From positions 115,259 through 179,258 of the forward strand of contig JADDOH010004213.1 of assembly GCA_016648135.1 (NCBI GenBank): a stretch of 64,000 nucleotides of DNA, in the 5' to 3' direction. Below are positions 52,819 through 64,000 of this stretch, piece by piece (within the stretch, counting starts at the first letter, position 1; every line of letters starts with the position of its first letter). The position numbers and the translations under genes were made by a program. The DNA comes from Agrypnia vestita. Lineage: Eukaryota > Arthropoda > Insecta > Trichoptera > Phryganeidae. The notes below the pieces were generated by a model that saw only the letters and a list, made by a program, of their open reading frames with translations, was not told the origin of the DNA and did not search any database.

Positions 52819-53343
52819 ATATGCATCCCTCTTCTGGATTCAATAATAAGTGAGCTACAGGACCGTCTCTCTCTTGAAATACTTGATTTGTTTCAACTAA
52901 GCGTTTTCATGCCAAAAAGCGAATACAGTAATCAAGACATTGAAACTGTGAAACAACTAGCAACCGATTATACATTGTTACTAGATAATACTCCCGTTTC
53001 TGTCGTTGTAAGCGAATATCGGCTGTGGATGGTGAAGTGGCAGCGGAGTCAGGACATACCGCAGTCGATTTCCGACCTTATTTTAAATTTCGATATTGAG
53101 ATGTATCCTGATTTAAGAAAATTTTTATGTATTATGGCTACACTACCTGTTAGTGTAGCGACAGCGGAAAGATCTTTCTCTACGTTGCGAAGAATCAAAT
53201 CGTGGCTAAGAGTTTCAATGGTTGAAGAACGTCTAACCGGACTGCCACTTCTCCACGTCCATAAAAACGTACCCATTGAAGTAGATGAAGTAATAACGCG
53301 TTTCGGGAGAAGACGTAAAAGAAAAATTGATTTTGTTATTTAA
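52819..53343 (+). pseudogene. hAT transposase fragment with dimerisation domain
   Basis: Resumes with PLLDSIISELQDRLSLEILD, then LFQLSVFMPKSEYSN, and the hAT C-terminal dimerisation motif: MATLPVSVATAERSFSTLRR, IKSWLRVSMVEERLTGL, LLHVHKN. Ends at a natural stop (53341-53343). This domain is diagnostic for hAT transposases; the RNaseH catalytic core is missing. Confidence 0.88.
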
Positions 53344-53510
53344 ATATAGGTAGGTATTTTTAAGTATAGTAGGTAGTTACATTTATTAATAAAATACCTA
53401 CGTTTTACTTGTAAGTATCTATTATTATCAATATTAAATTATAACTTCTTGTGACTTGACCACGACTATGTGTCCCCCCCCCTGGCGCCAAAGCTGTATC
53501 CGCCCTTGCA

Positions 53511-54010
53511 CAAGAGACGCAATTCTTAGTCTAAGTCTTATTCTAGCAAAACGAATAAGGAAAAACAAACTGGCTTTTATAGATCTGGAAAAAGCTTTCG
53601 ACAAAGTAGACTGAAAGCAGTTTTTTAAAGTGCTCAACAAAATAGGACTAAGCTTCAAAAATAGACGCACAATATGGAGCTTATATAAAAATGAAACCGC
53701 TGTAATAACATATGGAGACAGCAGTACTGAGGCAAGTGTTGGCCAGGGAGTAAGACAGGGCTGCTCGGTATGACCAGCATTGTTCAATTGCTACATACAA
53801 TGAGAGATTGGCCCGGCGTGAGAATCCAAGGACAAAAAATTGACATGATCAGATATGCCGACATTGCACTGCTTGCGGAGTCGGAACAAGAATTGAACGA
53901 GGCTCTGAGAAAGATGGAAAATGTTTTGACAGATAAATACAACATGAGAGGAGTAGAGAGGACGAGTGCTTGTTGCAGACCAATCCTAGGATTGCGACCC
54001 AAAAAAAAAA
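53511..54010 (+). pseudogene. Reverse transcriptase fragment (RTE-like)
   Basis: Reads TRDAILSLSLILAKRIRKNK, LAFIDLEKAFDKVD, stop, NKIGLSFKNRRTIWSLYKNE, ASVGQGVRQGCSV, then after a frameshift IDMIRYADIALLAESEQELN. The catalytic box lacks one Asp (YAD-IALL instead of YADDIALL). An adjacent ORF starting at 53770 is part of this fragment. Confidence 0.8.
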
Positions 54011-54299
54011 TCTGGGGAGTTCTTACGTAGAGAAATAAACCGAAGCAAATAATACGTACAGAAATGGGATGGAACGTTCTAGTAAATAGTGGATAGAGTG
54101 TTAACGTGATCATAAAGTGCATATTTATGAGTGATAAATTACGAAATAGTTTAATTTAAATAAAAGCGTTAAGTTTAATAGTTTTGAACGACTTGAACGT
54201 TTGATTAATCAATTAATCAGTAATTAATAAATCCGTAACTACATTCCGGCTTTTTCATTAATTCGTCCTGCAGCCACGACACGCAACAATGCATTAAGA

Positions 54300-54480
54300 G
54301 TGGCTTGTAAGTGTAGCCGTCATGATGCTCGCCTAGTGATCTGGTGGTCGCTAGTTCGATCCCTATTCCAGGACCTCAGCAATTAATTCATGTAAATTCA
54401 TCAAATTAATTTTATTTTCATAGCACTGACTTTTGGCTTAGTTTGAGAATATTGATGCGATATCTTTTGCGTTATTGGGT
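54300..54480 (+). repeat. tRNA-derived SINE, copy 2
   Basis: tRNA-like head with B box AGTTCGATCCC, then TAGCACTGACTTTTGGCTTA ... GATGCGATATC, matching the body of the copy at 26320. The head includes TGATGCTCGCCTAGTGATC, comparable to GGACTCTCGCCTCGTGATC in copy 1. Confidence 0.65.
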
Positions 54481-55499
54481 TATTAATACGATTATGTGCT
54501 CATTTCATAATATGTATTGTTCGTTCCATTTTATTTAATTATTTATTTGTGTAAAAGTGTTAACTCTAATAAATAATTTCAAATTAAATCTTATCGATCC
54601 ATTTTATTTCCGTTTTGTGTAAAAGTGTTAACTCTTATAAATAATTTCAAATTAAATCTTATAACATGACCTCTCCTAAACGTTAAAAAAGTGATATTTG
54701 TTTTCGACCGCTGGGAATGTACAAACGAATAAAAGAAATGTTGTGCTTTTTGTTATTATTATTTAATTATTAAATCTCTTAGTAAAAAAATAAAAGTGGT
54801 GTTTTATTTATTATCTTGTTGAATTATTCGTATTCATATTCGCCCAATAGTAGGATTGATATTCGTACTCGTGATAGTAGTATTCGTTACACCACTACTC
54901 ACTATACTAAAAATTTTGGAATTATAATTTTTATACACAATTCGACAACTGAATAAAGGGAAGGTGAAGATATATGAAACTAAAATATTTTTAATTAAAT
55001 TAATATCAATTATCAATAAATTCTAAATAGTGATGTGAAGTGTTAACAATATTCATTGAAATAGGATTTTGATGCGTTTATAATTGATACGTAAATATTT
55101 CCAGAATTATATTCCGTGAAATTAATTGTATACTACATTTTAACATTTTTCATTCCTGTTGTACATATTAATTTTTTCGTTACCGTATTATTTCATGAAT
55201 CCGTAATAAAACATGGTGCATTTTGGCAGAAAATTGGATCATTTTTGATTTCAAAAAAGCATTTTAGTAAATACAGAATTGAAATTCATGTTGTTATTTT
55301 ACAAGTTCACTCCTCTAATTGAAAACGTTGAACGCTGAATACATTCAGGAATTTCAATAATTAACTGCTATTTGGGACCAAAAATATTTTAATACGATTC
55401 AACAAGCTTGAAATTTAAAATCATTAGGAATATAAAAACGAACAGGTACTTCATTGCTGAAATACTTTATAATACCTTGGTAACTAACTATTGCAACTA
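54481..55499. other. Intergenic, AT-rich
   Basis: A 55-base stretch around GTGTAAAAGTGTTAACTCTA is repeated in tandem (about 54550 and 54615). Otherwise nothing recognised. Confidence 0.45.
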
Positions 55500-55600
55500 A
55501 CTAACCATGACGCCATTTCCCAAAAAGAATAGAGCGCCACTTTCTTCTATCCTGGCACACCACGTTTACTTCGTCCACTTTCATGCATCTTCTCTTCCTT
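55500..55600 (-). pseudogene. RTE-like LINE 3' scrap
   Basis: Minus strand of ACCATGACGCCATTTCCC ... TCTATCCTGGCACACCACGT matches the 3' end of the LINE fragment at 37230. Confidence 0.6.
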
Positions 55601-56394
55601 CTTTTATATTTTTATTATATTTTCATAAAATTTAATATAATATACTACTCAAATTTCAAGAGTATCAGAATCTCTCATCTAAAAAAGCTTTGAACAGCAG
55701 ATGACGGTAGTAAAAATACAACGTTTAAGTTACATAAACAAGTTATGTTACTTAAACGTATAAACAACATACAAAATTTTGATAGATGTGGTAGTTTATC
55801 ACGTGTGGTGAACATAACATTGTATAAAGTCATCACTTAAGCCAGCCGTACGATAGTTCGTAAGCCCTATAAATACCCAAAAAAGAAATTTCCCTACTTA
55901 TGTTCCCATATACAAATATAGCTTCGCCACAACGACAATATAATATACCTTGACAGTAACTTATCATATCCTCCGCACTACGTACATTTGAACAAAATAT
56001 ATCAAAATCTAATATCGAATGCATAACGATTCTCTGATGATTCTGAGTTTGTGCAATTGACACCCAATTGACCTGCCATTTGTTAAACAGTAGCCAATAG
56101 GAGCTACTCTCCATTGTGGTGTCCAAGATTAATAGCGCGCCGTGCCATAGGACAACATAAACTCATGTGGGGGTATGCATACCGCTTACTGATCGTATTA
56201 GTACTTCCAAGATAATCTTTCCTTGTTTTAAAAAACACGGTTTTTAAAAACAGGGTTTTTAAAAAATAACAATAATAGCAGTTAAGAAATTAGAGGCACA
56301 AATATGTCGAGAGAATTAGTTACAACAGTTAAAAGAAATAAAGATGTATTATTGTGAAGTTGCAATTTTTTCAGAAAAAAGTTCTGCAAAATTT

Positions 56395-56545
56395 AAAATC
56401 AATTTGTAAGACATAAAAAAAAATCTACGAAAAAATATTTGGCTGCTGCCGGGATTCAAACCACGAACGAACGAACCTCCTATGCGGGGCATTTTTCGTT
56501 GATTTTATTTTTCTGTATGACATTCTAATTTATTAATAAATTTGG
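56395..56545. repeat. Inverted repeat with tRNA-like B box, copy 2
   Basis: Left arm AAGACATAAAAAAAAATCTA...GGGATTCAAACC and right arm ATTTTTCTGTATGACATTCT resemble the arms of 20311-20639; the spacer is much shorter and the tRNA-like part is largely lost. Confidence 0.6.
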
Positions 56546-59150
56546 AAATAAAAATGCATTATTTAAAGAAATCATAACAACACAATATTAATTAATTATA
56601 TTTCCTATAGTTTTTGTGGCGTAAACATGCAAAACCGCCACAATCCATATGGTTTCCATGTGGATGGTGGCGATTTTGAATCTATACGCCAAATTTAATG
56701 TTTATTAAACAAACGAACAGCGCTTCGTATTTTTAATTTATACAGATCTTTCAAAACCCTCTTAAAAATATATCCCTCTTATAAATTTCCATTCCCCAAC
56801 ACAATTACACCCTCACTTTAATATTCAATATTCCAATAAGTACAGCCAATTCTACACTACGCTCCTCCACTGTGAGAATTAGCCGAGCTGATAGTGATTT
56901 ATCCAGTGAAATAAATATGATATATTTTGTCTCTTTCCTTAATGTAAAAACCAAATAAATAATACTATACGCAGTGGCTTGCAGCGTATACAAACAAAAA
57001 TGCCGTGCATTAGTAAAGATTTTGCGAAACATTTTGCGAAACAAATATTAATTTTAGATAATCCTTATCTTAAAAAAAGGTCGATTTTAAATTCTAGCCG
57101 TAATTCGTCCTACGGTTAGATGTTTTATTTCCAACGTTTCTGTATCCGAAATTATGTCAATTCATAATTTATGTCACTTGTTTGCGCCCAACAAATTTGT
57201 TCCATAGGTCTAGTCAAGTCGAAAAAAAACTCGTCCTGAACTGTGTATTGACTCAACTCTATGTCTGCGACTGCACAAGTACTTTTTTCATAAAATAGTG
57301 TGTTTCTTTGAAAAGTCCAATGTTACGTGAGAACTGCGCGCACTTGTCACTTGCAGAAATGACTGCTCTTAGAAATCCCACCCAACTATTTCACTTTTCT
57401 GTGGTGAATTTCATCTGTCAAATCATAATGATTATGTTGAGTATGTTTGTAATTTTTTTTTCTTTTATTATTTTGATATGAATGAGTTCAACAATCTCAC
57501 AAATTCAATCCGTTTCTATTTATATGAATTTTTATGGTAATTTCTTAAGAAACTCCGTAAAATGAATTTTTCAATTTTGAACATTTTGGACAACAATATG
57601 AAAATGTTTATTTACGACGACATTGCCATCGATGAAATCATAAACTATGTAATTTATTTTTGTGAAAAGGAACGTTCATCTGAAATTAGTATTATTCCCG
57701 TTTTAATTATATATAAATCGTCTTCCAAATATATATTATTGCCGTATTTACTATTTTTTTTTCTATTTATTTAATTTATGGTACAAATACAGTTCTTATA
57801 TATCAGATTAAACATTTTTTTTTAAATACTTGGTAGTCATGTAGACCTCATCAGTAAAGAGAACCTCTTGAGCCACAGTTCTTATTCCTTATTATAATAT
57901 ATAGGTACTAGTATATACAAGTTATTTATTAATACAGTAAAAAAGGTAAATTGATAATGAAAGTATTGGAGTTATTTTGAAAAAAGCTATAGGTTTAAAT
58001 AATTTGTGAATTTAAGTTTGATTTTAGGAAAATTTTAATTTTTTTGATTTCCTGTGAGAGGTTACTGATGCATCGTATCTCGATAGGTAAGTTATTGAAG
58101 TAATTAATTGCTTAAATATAGTGATGCTGCATTTGGGTTGTTTTTTTATATTTATTTATTTAGAAAATTCTTATTTACAATATTTATTTTATAATACAGT
58201 AATTTTTGTGGATTGAATTTACTCAGAATAATTCATTATATACAGTTAACAATGCAAAATATGTATATATCGATATGGTATTTGCTTTTTGTATTTTTTT
58301 TAAATAAAGGTATATTTAAATATAGGTATAGGTCACAGGTCACAGCACAACCTCAGTTTATACCCACTGTACACCACTGATGATACGATATGATACCACT
58401 TAACGATACATAATATTTTATAATTTATTATTTCATTCTGGCTTTTGTATCTTTATTTTTTACCAAAATATGCATGTGAGGATGAATAAATAATATGATA
58501 ATAAGCTTTTATCTAAAAAGTGCTAACAATAAACAATGAGAATCATCCCCTTGCAAGCGATATATAACTTTAATGTAAGGCGTCAAACTTTAAGTTTATA
58601 CTCAAATTCAGCCGCAGAAAGAGTTTGGAACAGATCAGTCATTGTCAGAAAACAAGTTGAGCGAACGTGGATTTGCTGTGGTAAGCTCCGAATCTTGGAA
58701 CCATTTGTCATCGATAAGATGTTAAATTGTATTGCAAAGTTTATTTTTTTTTGAAATTTTTTTATGCAAATTAAATAATTTTAGCTCAAGTTTTACTGAA
58801 CCAAAAAATAAAATCAATTGAACTATGAAGACAATGGAGACCCTAGACATAGTGTTTCTACTTTGCACATAAAAATATCAAACATAACATAATATATTTT
58901 TTAATCTAATTTCTCGTCATTTATTCTGAGACATTTTTATCATTTAGAGGTGACACCTTGAAATTTGAAAAAAAAATTCTTACAGTTTAAACTTCTGGAA
59001 ACAATTTTGATTCATCACTCATTCAAAAACGTGGTAAGTGAATTTTTAAGCGAATTTACCTAATTTAACGTTTTTCTCAAAGCATTATTTTTCAGACATT
59101 GGGGATGATATATCTCAAAAATTACAATATTAAACCAATTTTATTAAAAT
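56546..59150. other. Intergenic, no features recognised
   Basis: AT-rich; short ORFs here show no motif or splice context. No repeat family of this window was found. Confidence 0.4.
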
Positions 59151-59179
59151 TTTGCATAAAACTTATTTATGATATGTGG

Positions 59180-59330
59180 AGTATAAATCCATCCCTTCCA
59201 AAATCACGTTTCATATAAATGATAGACTTTGTTTCATCTAAAATCTCGAATTATTACATTTTAAATCAGTATCTTATTCTCTATAACTACACTAATGTTT
59301 TTTTGGATATCACTGAGCTTGATTTTATAC
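59180..59330. repeat. MITE-like repeat with GAATGCAGTC family, partial copy
   Basis: CCATCCCTTCCAAAATCACG ... AAATCTCGAATTATTACATT matches the inside of 48380-48632; ends are degraded. Confidence 0.4.
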
Positions 59331-61500
59331 CATATATACAATCTACGATGGAGATTTTCGGTAATAAAATGCGCCCATTTTTGATTTTGATTTGCTTGAT
59401 TTTTTCTGAAAAAAAATGTAAATTATTTTCAAACTTATATCATTTGCACAAAAAAATATTCTGAATTTATTTGACATGCTACAACATAGGCATTTCAACA
59501 TTTGATAAGAAAATAATTATAACGTATATGGGTGAACGCCTGTCCAAATGAATTAGACAGACAGACGGTATGAGAGAGAGCGCGAATGCTATAAATCATG
59601 ATTCAATCTAGCACCATCTATAAGTGTCTATAATGACATGTTGACGTCTGTTAATTGAAAAATAAAATAAAATAAAATAAAAAGACGACATCTTGCCGCC
59701 TTCCCTTAACACACAGCTACCACATTACTAACAGCTTGCACTCTATTTGCATACCATAATAATATTGCGTGAACTATTTGTACAACCAATAAAGTACTTT
59801 GAAGCACTGCAGTGAGTTTGACTAGATTACCGATACCTACAAAGTTCTCCTCCTAACGCAAGGGATAAGAGCATCACAATTATTTACTGTTACATTTCAC
59901 TCAAACCCTGGAGATAAAATTATCTCAACCAATCACTCGCGTCACGGAGAGGAACCTAGGGACAACAACACATAACTATTTTTTTAATTGAAAGTATCAA
60001 GCAATGCACGCCACCTATAATGGTAAGTAATCTAATTTTACATGTTGCATTAAAAAATAATTTTGAATGAGAATGTATTTTTCTAAGCATTTAGGTGTTT
60101 AACCGCTAAATATCACTTGTACAAATTGCCCTTATTTTAGATATTTTAAAATAAATATGGAACTCAATGCATCTAAATCGGAGGATAAAATTCACAGTTT
60201 ATAAAAATAACTCTGTTACTTTTTGACAGAGCAACAGTTAGCTGTGGGGAATATTTAAAGTATAAAAATGAAATTCACGTCGTGCGGATAATCTGGATCG
60301 ATCAGGAAACTCCATTCAGGGAAGAATAACACGGGGACGAGTATGCAAAAGGAAAAGCGATGAATTTATTATAAGCACAAAATGAATATTTCGAGCGGAC
60401 CTAGCGCCAGACGATTTTACAAAAAATGTCGAGTGTTATTTTTGTTTTCGCCGCATTTCTTTTTTCCGATAGCTACCGGCACCATTTTAAGAACTCGGCA
60501 GAATTTTATTCCACGATATTGTTTTTATAGACGTGTATAAGTTGATACGCCTCACAGCGCAAGAGGCGTTCTGGAGCGGAGATAATATTATTTGTCACTC
60601 TGCCAAGTCGTAATAAATATTTTTCACTTCATTATATAATCAAAATAAAACACAAAGATTATTTTTTGAGGTTACTGCGAAGCTTCTAATTATATTCTGT
60701 ATTTTCTTCATCTGTCATCTTTTATGCTTTGGTTGGCGACAAACTTGCAGTAAACCGATTTATTCTCTGCAATATGTACTGCATTGAATGGTTTTATTGA
60801 GAAACTTTTTGCAGTCTCCGTAATACCTTTATTTCTACGCCTCTGAGGTCTCCTGCATGATATTATAAGATATAAAAATCACATTTATCGAGTAATAACT
60901 AAAAGAAAACGTAATATAGTTTGTAATATAGTTAGAACAACATGGTGTCGTCTGACCTTTTGGTCAAAATCATTTTATTTGTATGTGACATAAATTTTCT
61001 TACTAAAGTTATTATGTGTCAAACTTCCTAGCAGTTAAAGAGATATTCCGAACACGAAGTTATATTTTAGTATAACTTAAAGAATGATTGATTTAGATAT
61101 AATATAAATTTATAAGTGATTTATTTAATTTTTTCCAAAACGATTTCATCAGTCAATCATTTTACTTTATAAGTTTATATGATTAAGCGAGATTTTCGAA
61201 AAAATTTGAATTCATGGACGATAAACACAATCGTAGCCCCACCGAAGAAATTAAAAATAATAAACTTTGAAGCTCAAAATATATCTTAAGTGTAAATTGC
61301 AAATGATACCTTGTTGTACCAAGGTGCGTGCATTTAAATTGTTAAGTGCATTTGTTTATGCATTTTAAAATCTATCACTACATTGAAGTGATTAAACCAA
61401 ATAATAATACTATGAAGCAAAATTTGGAAAATACGTAGGGTGTATTTTGATTTGAAAATTGATTGATTTGAAAAAAAATATATGATAGATAAAATCGATA
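59331..61500. other. Intergenic, AT-rich
   Basis: Contains an (AAAAT)n microsatellite at about 59658-59682. No coding or structural signal recognised. Confidence 0.4.
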
Positions 61501-61502
61501 TA

Positions 61503-61978
61503 CAGGATGTACTTGAGCTAGCAGCAGAAACTTGGCTGGTAGATTCCTGCGTATGTTATGAGTCTAAAATGTTCAAGCACCCATAACCTAATATCAATAG
61601 TTATGGAGATATGCAATATCAGTTAGTATTTTTTTTTTCAATAATTTTAATTTTTTTTTAACAAAATTGATCGATTATTGCAGTAACATATGTCGATTAT
61701 GAAAAATTCATTCGCTTTAATACAAGTTGAATAAAATAATAAAAACCTAAAAATTAAAAAAAGATTTTTTTACAAGGTTTCTTTTTATACAAGTTGTACT
61801 GAAGCAAATAAATTTATCATAATCGATATAAGTAACTGTAATGATAATTCAACTTTTTACAAAAAACAAGTAAGAAATATTGAAAAAAAGGTTAGGTTAG
61901 ATACTTTAACATTTTAGACTCACAACATAGGCAAGAATCTACCGGCCAAGTTTCTGCTCCTAGCTCTGGTGTACCCTG
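61503..61978. mobile_element. CAGGGTGT-family element with TA duplication
   Basis: Ends CAGGATGTACTTGAGCTAGC and ...CTAGCTCTGGTGTACCCTG, flanked by TA; long palindromic arms as in 27712-28027. About 476 bp. Confidence 0.75.
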
Positions 61979-61980
61979 TA

Positions 61981-62689
61981 TGAGACCGATTTCATTACAA
62001 AATATATATCAAATTTTAAATAAAGGTGTTTATTCTTTCAGTAAATCATATTTAAATCAGAATTGGTGTTAAAAATCCCATTACAAATATATACAAAGCT
62101 TGTTCAATTATTCAATTTTGTATTCAAATATGTATTCGATTTGGTCTCAAAAGCATTAATAAGATTACTCTTACGTTACTACGTAGTTAGTTTGAGCTTA
62201 TTTTTATCTAAATGTACCAGTAGACATCAATGGCATGGAGGCAATGTTTTGCTTCTCTGCATAATTAGGGCAGCAAATTTAACCTCACGTTTAGCAAATT
62301 TGCATCAATTGAGGTATTCAATATACGGCACGTAATTATTTTTGAGACGTGCTTTTAACATAAGAAAATTGAAAACATATTTATAATAGTAATATTCACT
62401 ATTCTGGAAGATTATTTACCTTCATAAAATGATAAAGATCTGAGTGAATTCTAAAAAAAACTATTTTTTAAGAGAACAAATATTAAATAGGTAACAAAAT
62501 TTAATATAAAGAAAATAAATTAAAATCAAATATCATAATTTATATATGGGTGATACGCTCTCAAATATTTATTTTTGACGAATATGAATAAGAAAAAATG
62601 CTATGTCTTTACTTTTAACTCTTCAGACATACATAAATAAATTGAATATAATACTATGAAGGTAAAGGAAAGGTATGTCAGGCACAGTT
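61981..62689. other. Intergenic, AT-rich
   Basis: A 90-codon plus-strand ORF (62063-62335) has no recognisable motif and looks like chance. Nothing else seen. Confidence 0.4.
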
Positions 62690-63190
62690 ATATGTCAAAA
62701 ATATTCTCAGGTTTTCACGGCCGTTCAGAATCTTCGGTGTCTAGTTTTCTGGGATATGTGACCTCTTTGCCGATGTTTCGGACAGGATTGCCAAAGCGCT
62801 CAAAAAATGGAAGATTAAGATAGTGTTCGGCACAAACAACAAGGTTAAGGACCTCTTAAGACCAGCGAAGGAGTGGGATCCCCTTGAGACCGACGGTGTT
62901 TATAGGCTCGATTGTCAAGATTGCGACAAAGTATATGTGGAACAAACAGCACGCACGATTTCAAAGTGGGTTGACGAGCATAAAAAAGCATGCAGACTCG
63001 CTCATCCAGAAAATCGGCATTGGCTGAGCACTTTCTAGATACGGACCACCATTTTTGGGAAAGCCCAACAGTCACCACACGCGCCTCGTCAAAGAGGCAA
63101 TCGAAATATACAAGCACACGGTAAATATTAATAGGGATGACGGCTTAAAGTTAAGAACATCGTGGTATCCGGCGCTGCAGGATCAATTAA
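62690..63190 (+). mobile_element. Penelope-like element fragment with GIY-YIG domain
   Basis: Begins with terminal-repeat sequence shared (inverted) with 23164-23420 and 24674-24811 (GGTTTTCACGGCCGTTCAGA, TGTGACCTCTTTGCCGATGT). It then encodes the C-terminal endonuclease: DGVYRLDCQDCDKVYVEQTA, RTISKWVDEHKKAC, and in a shifted frame AEHFLDTDHHFW. GVYR...VYVEQT is the GIY-YIG motif of Penelope-like elements. RT is missing. Confidence 0.8.
62790..63140 (+). pseudogene. GIY-YIG endonuclease fragment
   Basis: GIY-YIG core at 62895-62950 (GVYRLDC...VYVEQT), Arg in ARTIS, His in DEHKKACRLAHPENR, then a frameshift near 63015 before EHFLDTDHHFW. Inactive fragment. Confidence 0.75.
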
Positions 63191-63194
63191 GGGG

Positions 63195-64000
63195 GGCGTA
63201 AGGTTTTTAACTTTTTTTTTTGCATTTTATTTTTAATTTTTTAAATGAATGTATAACATCGCAAGAATATTGTGTCAAAATTTCAAGTCAATCGGAGCAA
63301 AATTGACGAAATTATGAACATTTGAGCGATACTCAGACTGATTTTCTATACCTGCTCGGGCAGCTAAGAGACGCGCTCACCTGAGGACTACCGGACGTGC
63401 TATTGTATTAGAAGAGTTTTGCGTAGACAAGGACAAAAAGATGCTGATGATGAAAGCTCTTTGCCGTGTGAACATGGCATCGACGATTATGTGTAAGTAT
63501 AAAATAAGTGTTGAGTTTTATTTTGAATTTTACAGTGTGCAAAACTTTAAATCGTTTTCCCCACATCTCACGTTTTCAAAGTCGGTGTCCATCATAACTT
63601 CAAAACTACTGCACCGATCCTTTTGAAATTTTGAACACTATTTCTGTACATAATTTACAAGGTAACGCTGGAGAGTTTTTTTCAAATTTGTTATTAATTT
63701 TTATTTTTTAATAACAAATTAGTCGATATTTTTCGCAAAAAATCGCGTTTTTCCCTTCAAAGTGTTCCAAAAAATTGAAAAATTGTAATTTCAAAAAACC
63801 CTCCCAGCGTTACCTGGTAAAACTTATTATCTAACGAATGAACTTTGATTTTTTGATTTCAGATGATCTAGCACCAAGTTATGATGGACACCGCAATTCT
63901 ACTTTTTTCCGAGACACGTCCGAATAATTGCTGCCATTGCCTTATTTTTTAATATTTCGTCTTGAAAATTTTACACAATATTTTTCAATTGTCATACTTT
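63195..64000 (+). repeat. Dispersed repeat, copy 2 of the 49330 family
   Basis: Shares TCAAAGTCGGTGTCCATCAT and ATGATGGACACCGC-type blocks with 49990-50340. A plus reading near 63360-63480 gives AKRRAHLRTTGRAIVLEEF and KKMLMMKALCRVNMASTIM, unrecognised. It runs off the window edge. Confidence 0.45.

Larger units (their letters stand above)
50387..53508 (+). mobile_element. hAT-type transposon, deleted and split by a second element
   Basis: Ends CAAGCGCGGATCCAGGGGGG (left) and the inverse CAAGGGCGGATACAG (right), both followed inward by long G/C runs, as in many hAT elements. It contains the C-terminal part of a hAT transposase in two pieces separated by the 50791-52818 insertion. Without the insertion it is about 1.1 kb, so most of the transposase is missing. 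No clear flanking duplication. Confidence 0.7.

Noticed and set aside
53770..54030. An independent 86-codon gene
   Set aside because: It contains the RT motif RYADIALLAE and continues the RT fragment that starts at 53511.
1..64000. CRISPR arrays, bacterial operons or riboswitches
   Set aside because: No regularly spaced direct repeats; the genes are spliced and the DNA has insect-type transposons, so prokaryotic features are not expected.

Overview
This window looks like nuclear DNA of an insect. It is AT-rich, its genes have many small exons joined by GT-AG introns, it contains a DEG/ENaC channel of the pickpocket type, and it is packed with insect-style transposons. I cannot name the order or species from sequence alone.

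Layout. (1) 383-15556, minus strand: ten consecutive, phase-compatible coding exons of a pickpocket (ppk) sodium-channel subunit. The N-terminus, TM1 and most of the extracellular domain are present (406 codons); TM2 and the C-terminus lie beyond the left edge. (2) 15577-24287: intergenic DNA made largely of transposon remains, including LINE pieces, a Harbinger-like element inside a LINE, a tRNA-derived palindrome and a deleted piggyBac. (3) 24288-28999, plus strand: a tentative small gene of unknown function. (4) 29591-47628, minus strand: a complete 11-exon gene for peroxisomal 2-hydroxyacyl-CoA lyase (HACL1), 571 residues, ending in the peroxisomal signal SKL. Its introns hold a Helitron, a CR1/Jockey-like LINE, pogo-, hAT- and Harbinger-type elements and a GC-rich promoter-like block. 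The tentative gene and HACL1 converge tail to tail. (5) 47629-64000: no host gene recognised; transposon remains dominate, including a hAT element split by a second transposon, RT fragments, Penelope-like and other repeats.

Functionally the two well-supported genes are unrelated: a cation-channel subunit at the plasma membrane and a thiamine-diphosphate enzyme of fatty-acid alpha-oxidation. The most notable non-genic signals are a 503-bp Helitron carrying several in-register heat-shock-element arrays inside a HACL1 intron; a 2,028-bp TIR element with an 8-bp target duplication that encodes an unrecognised protein and whose removal rejoins a hAT reading frame; and a head-to-head Penelope-like sequence pair whose hammerhead-like cores show compensatory stem changes.

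All exon boundaries were derived by reading splice sites and codon phase by eye. Family assignments rest on remembered motifs, not on database searches.
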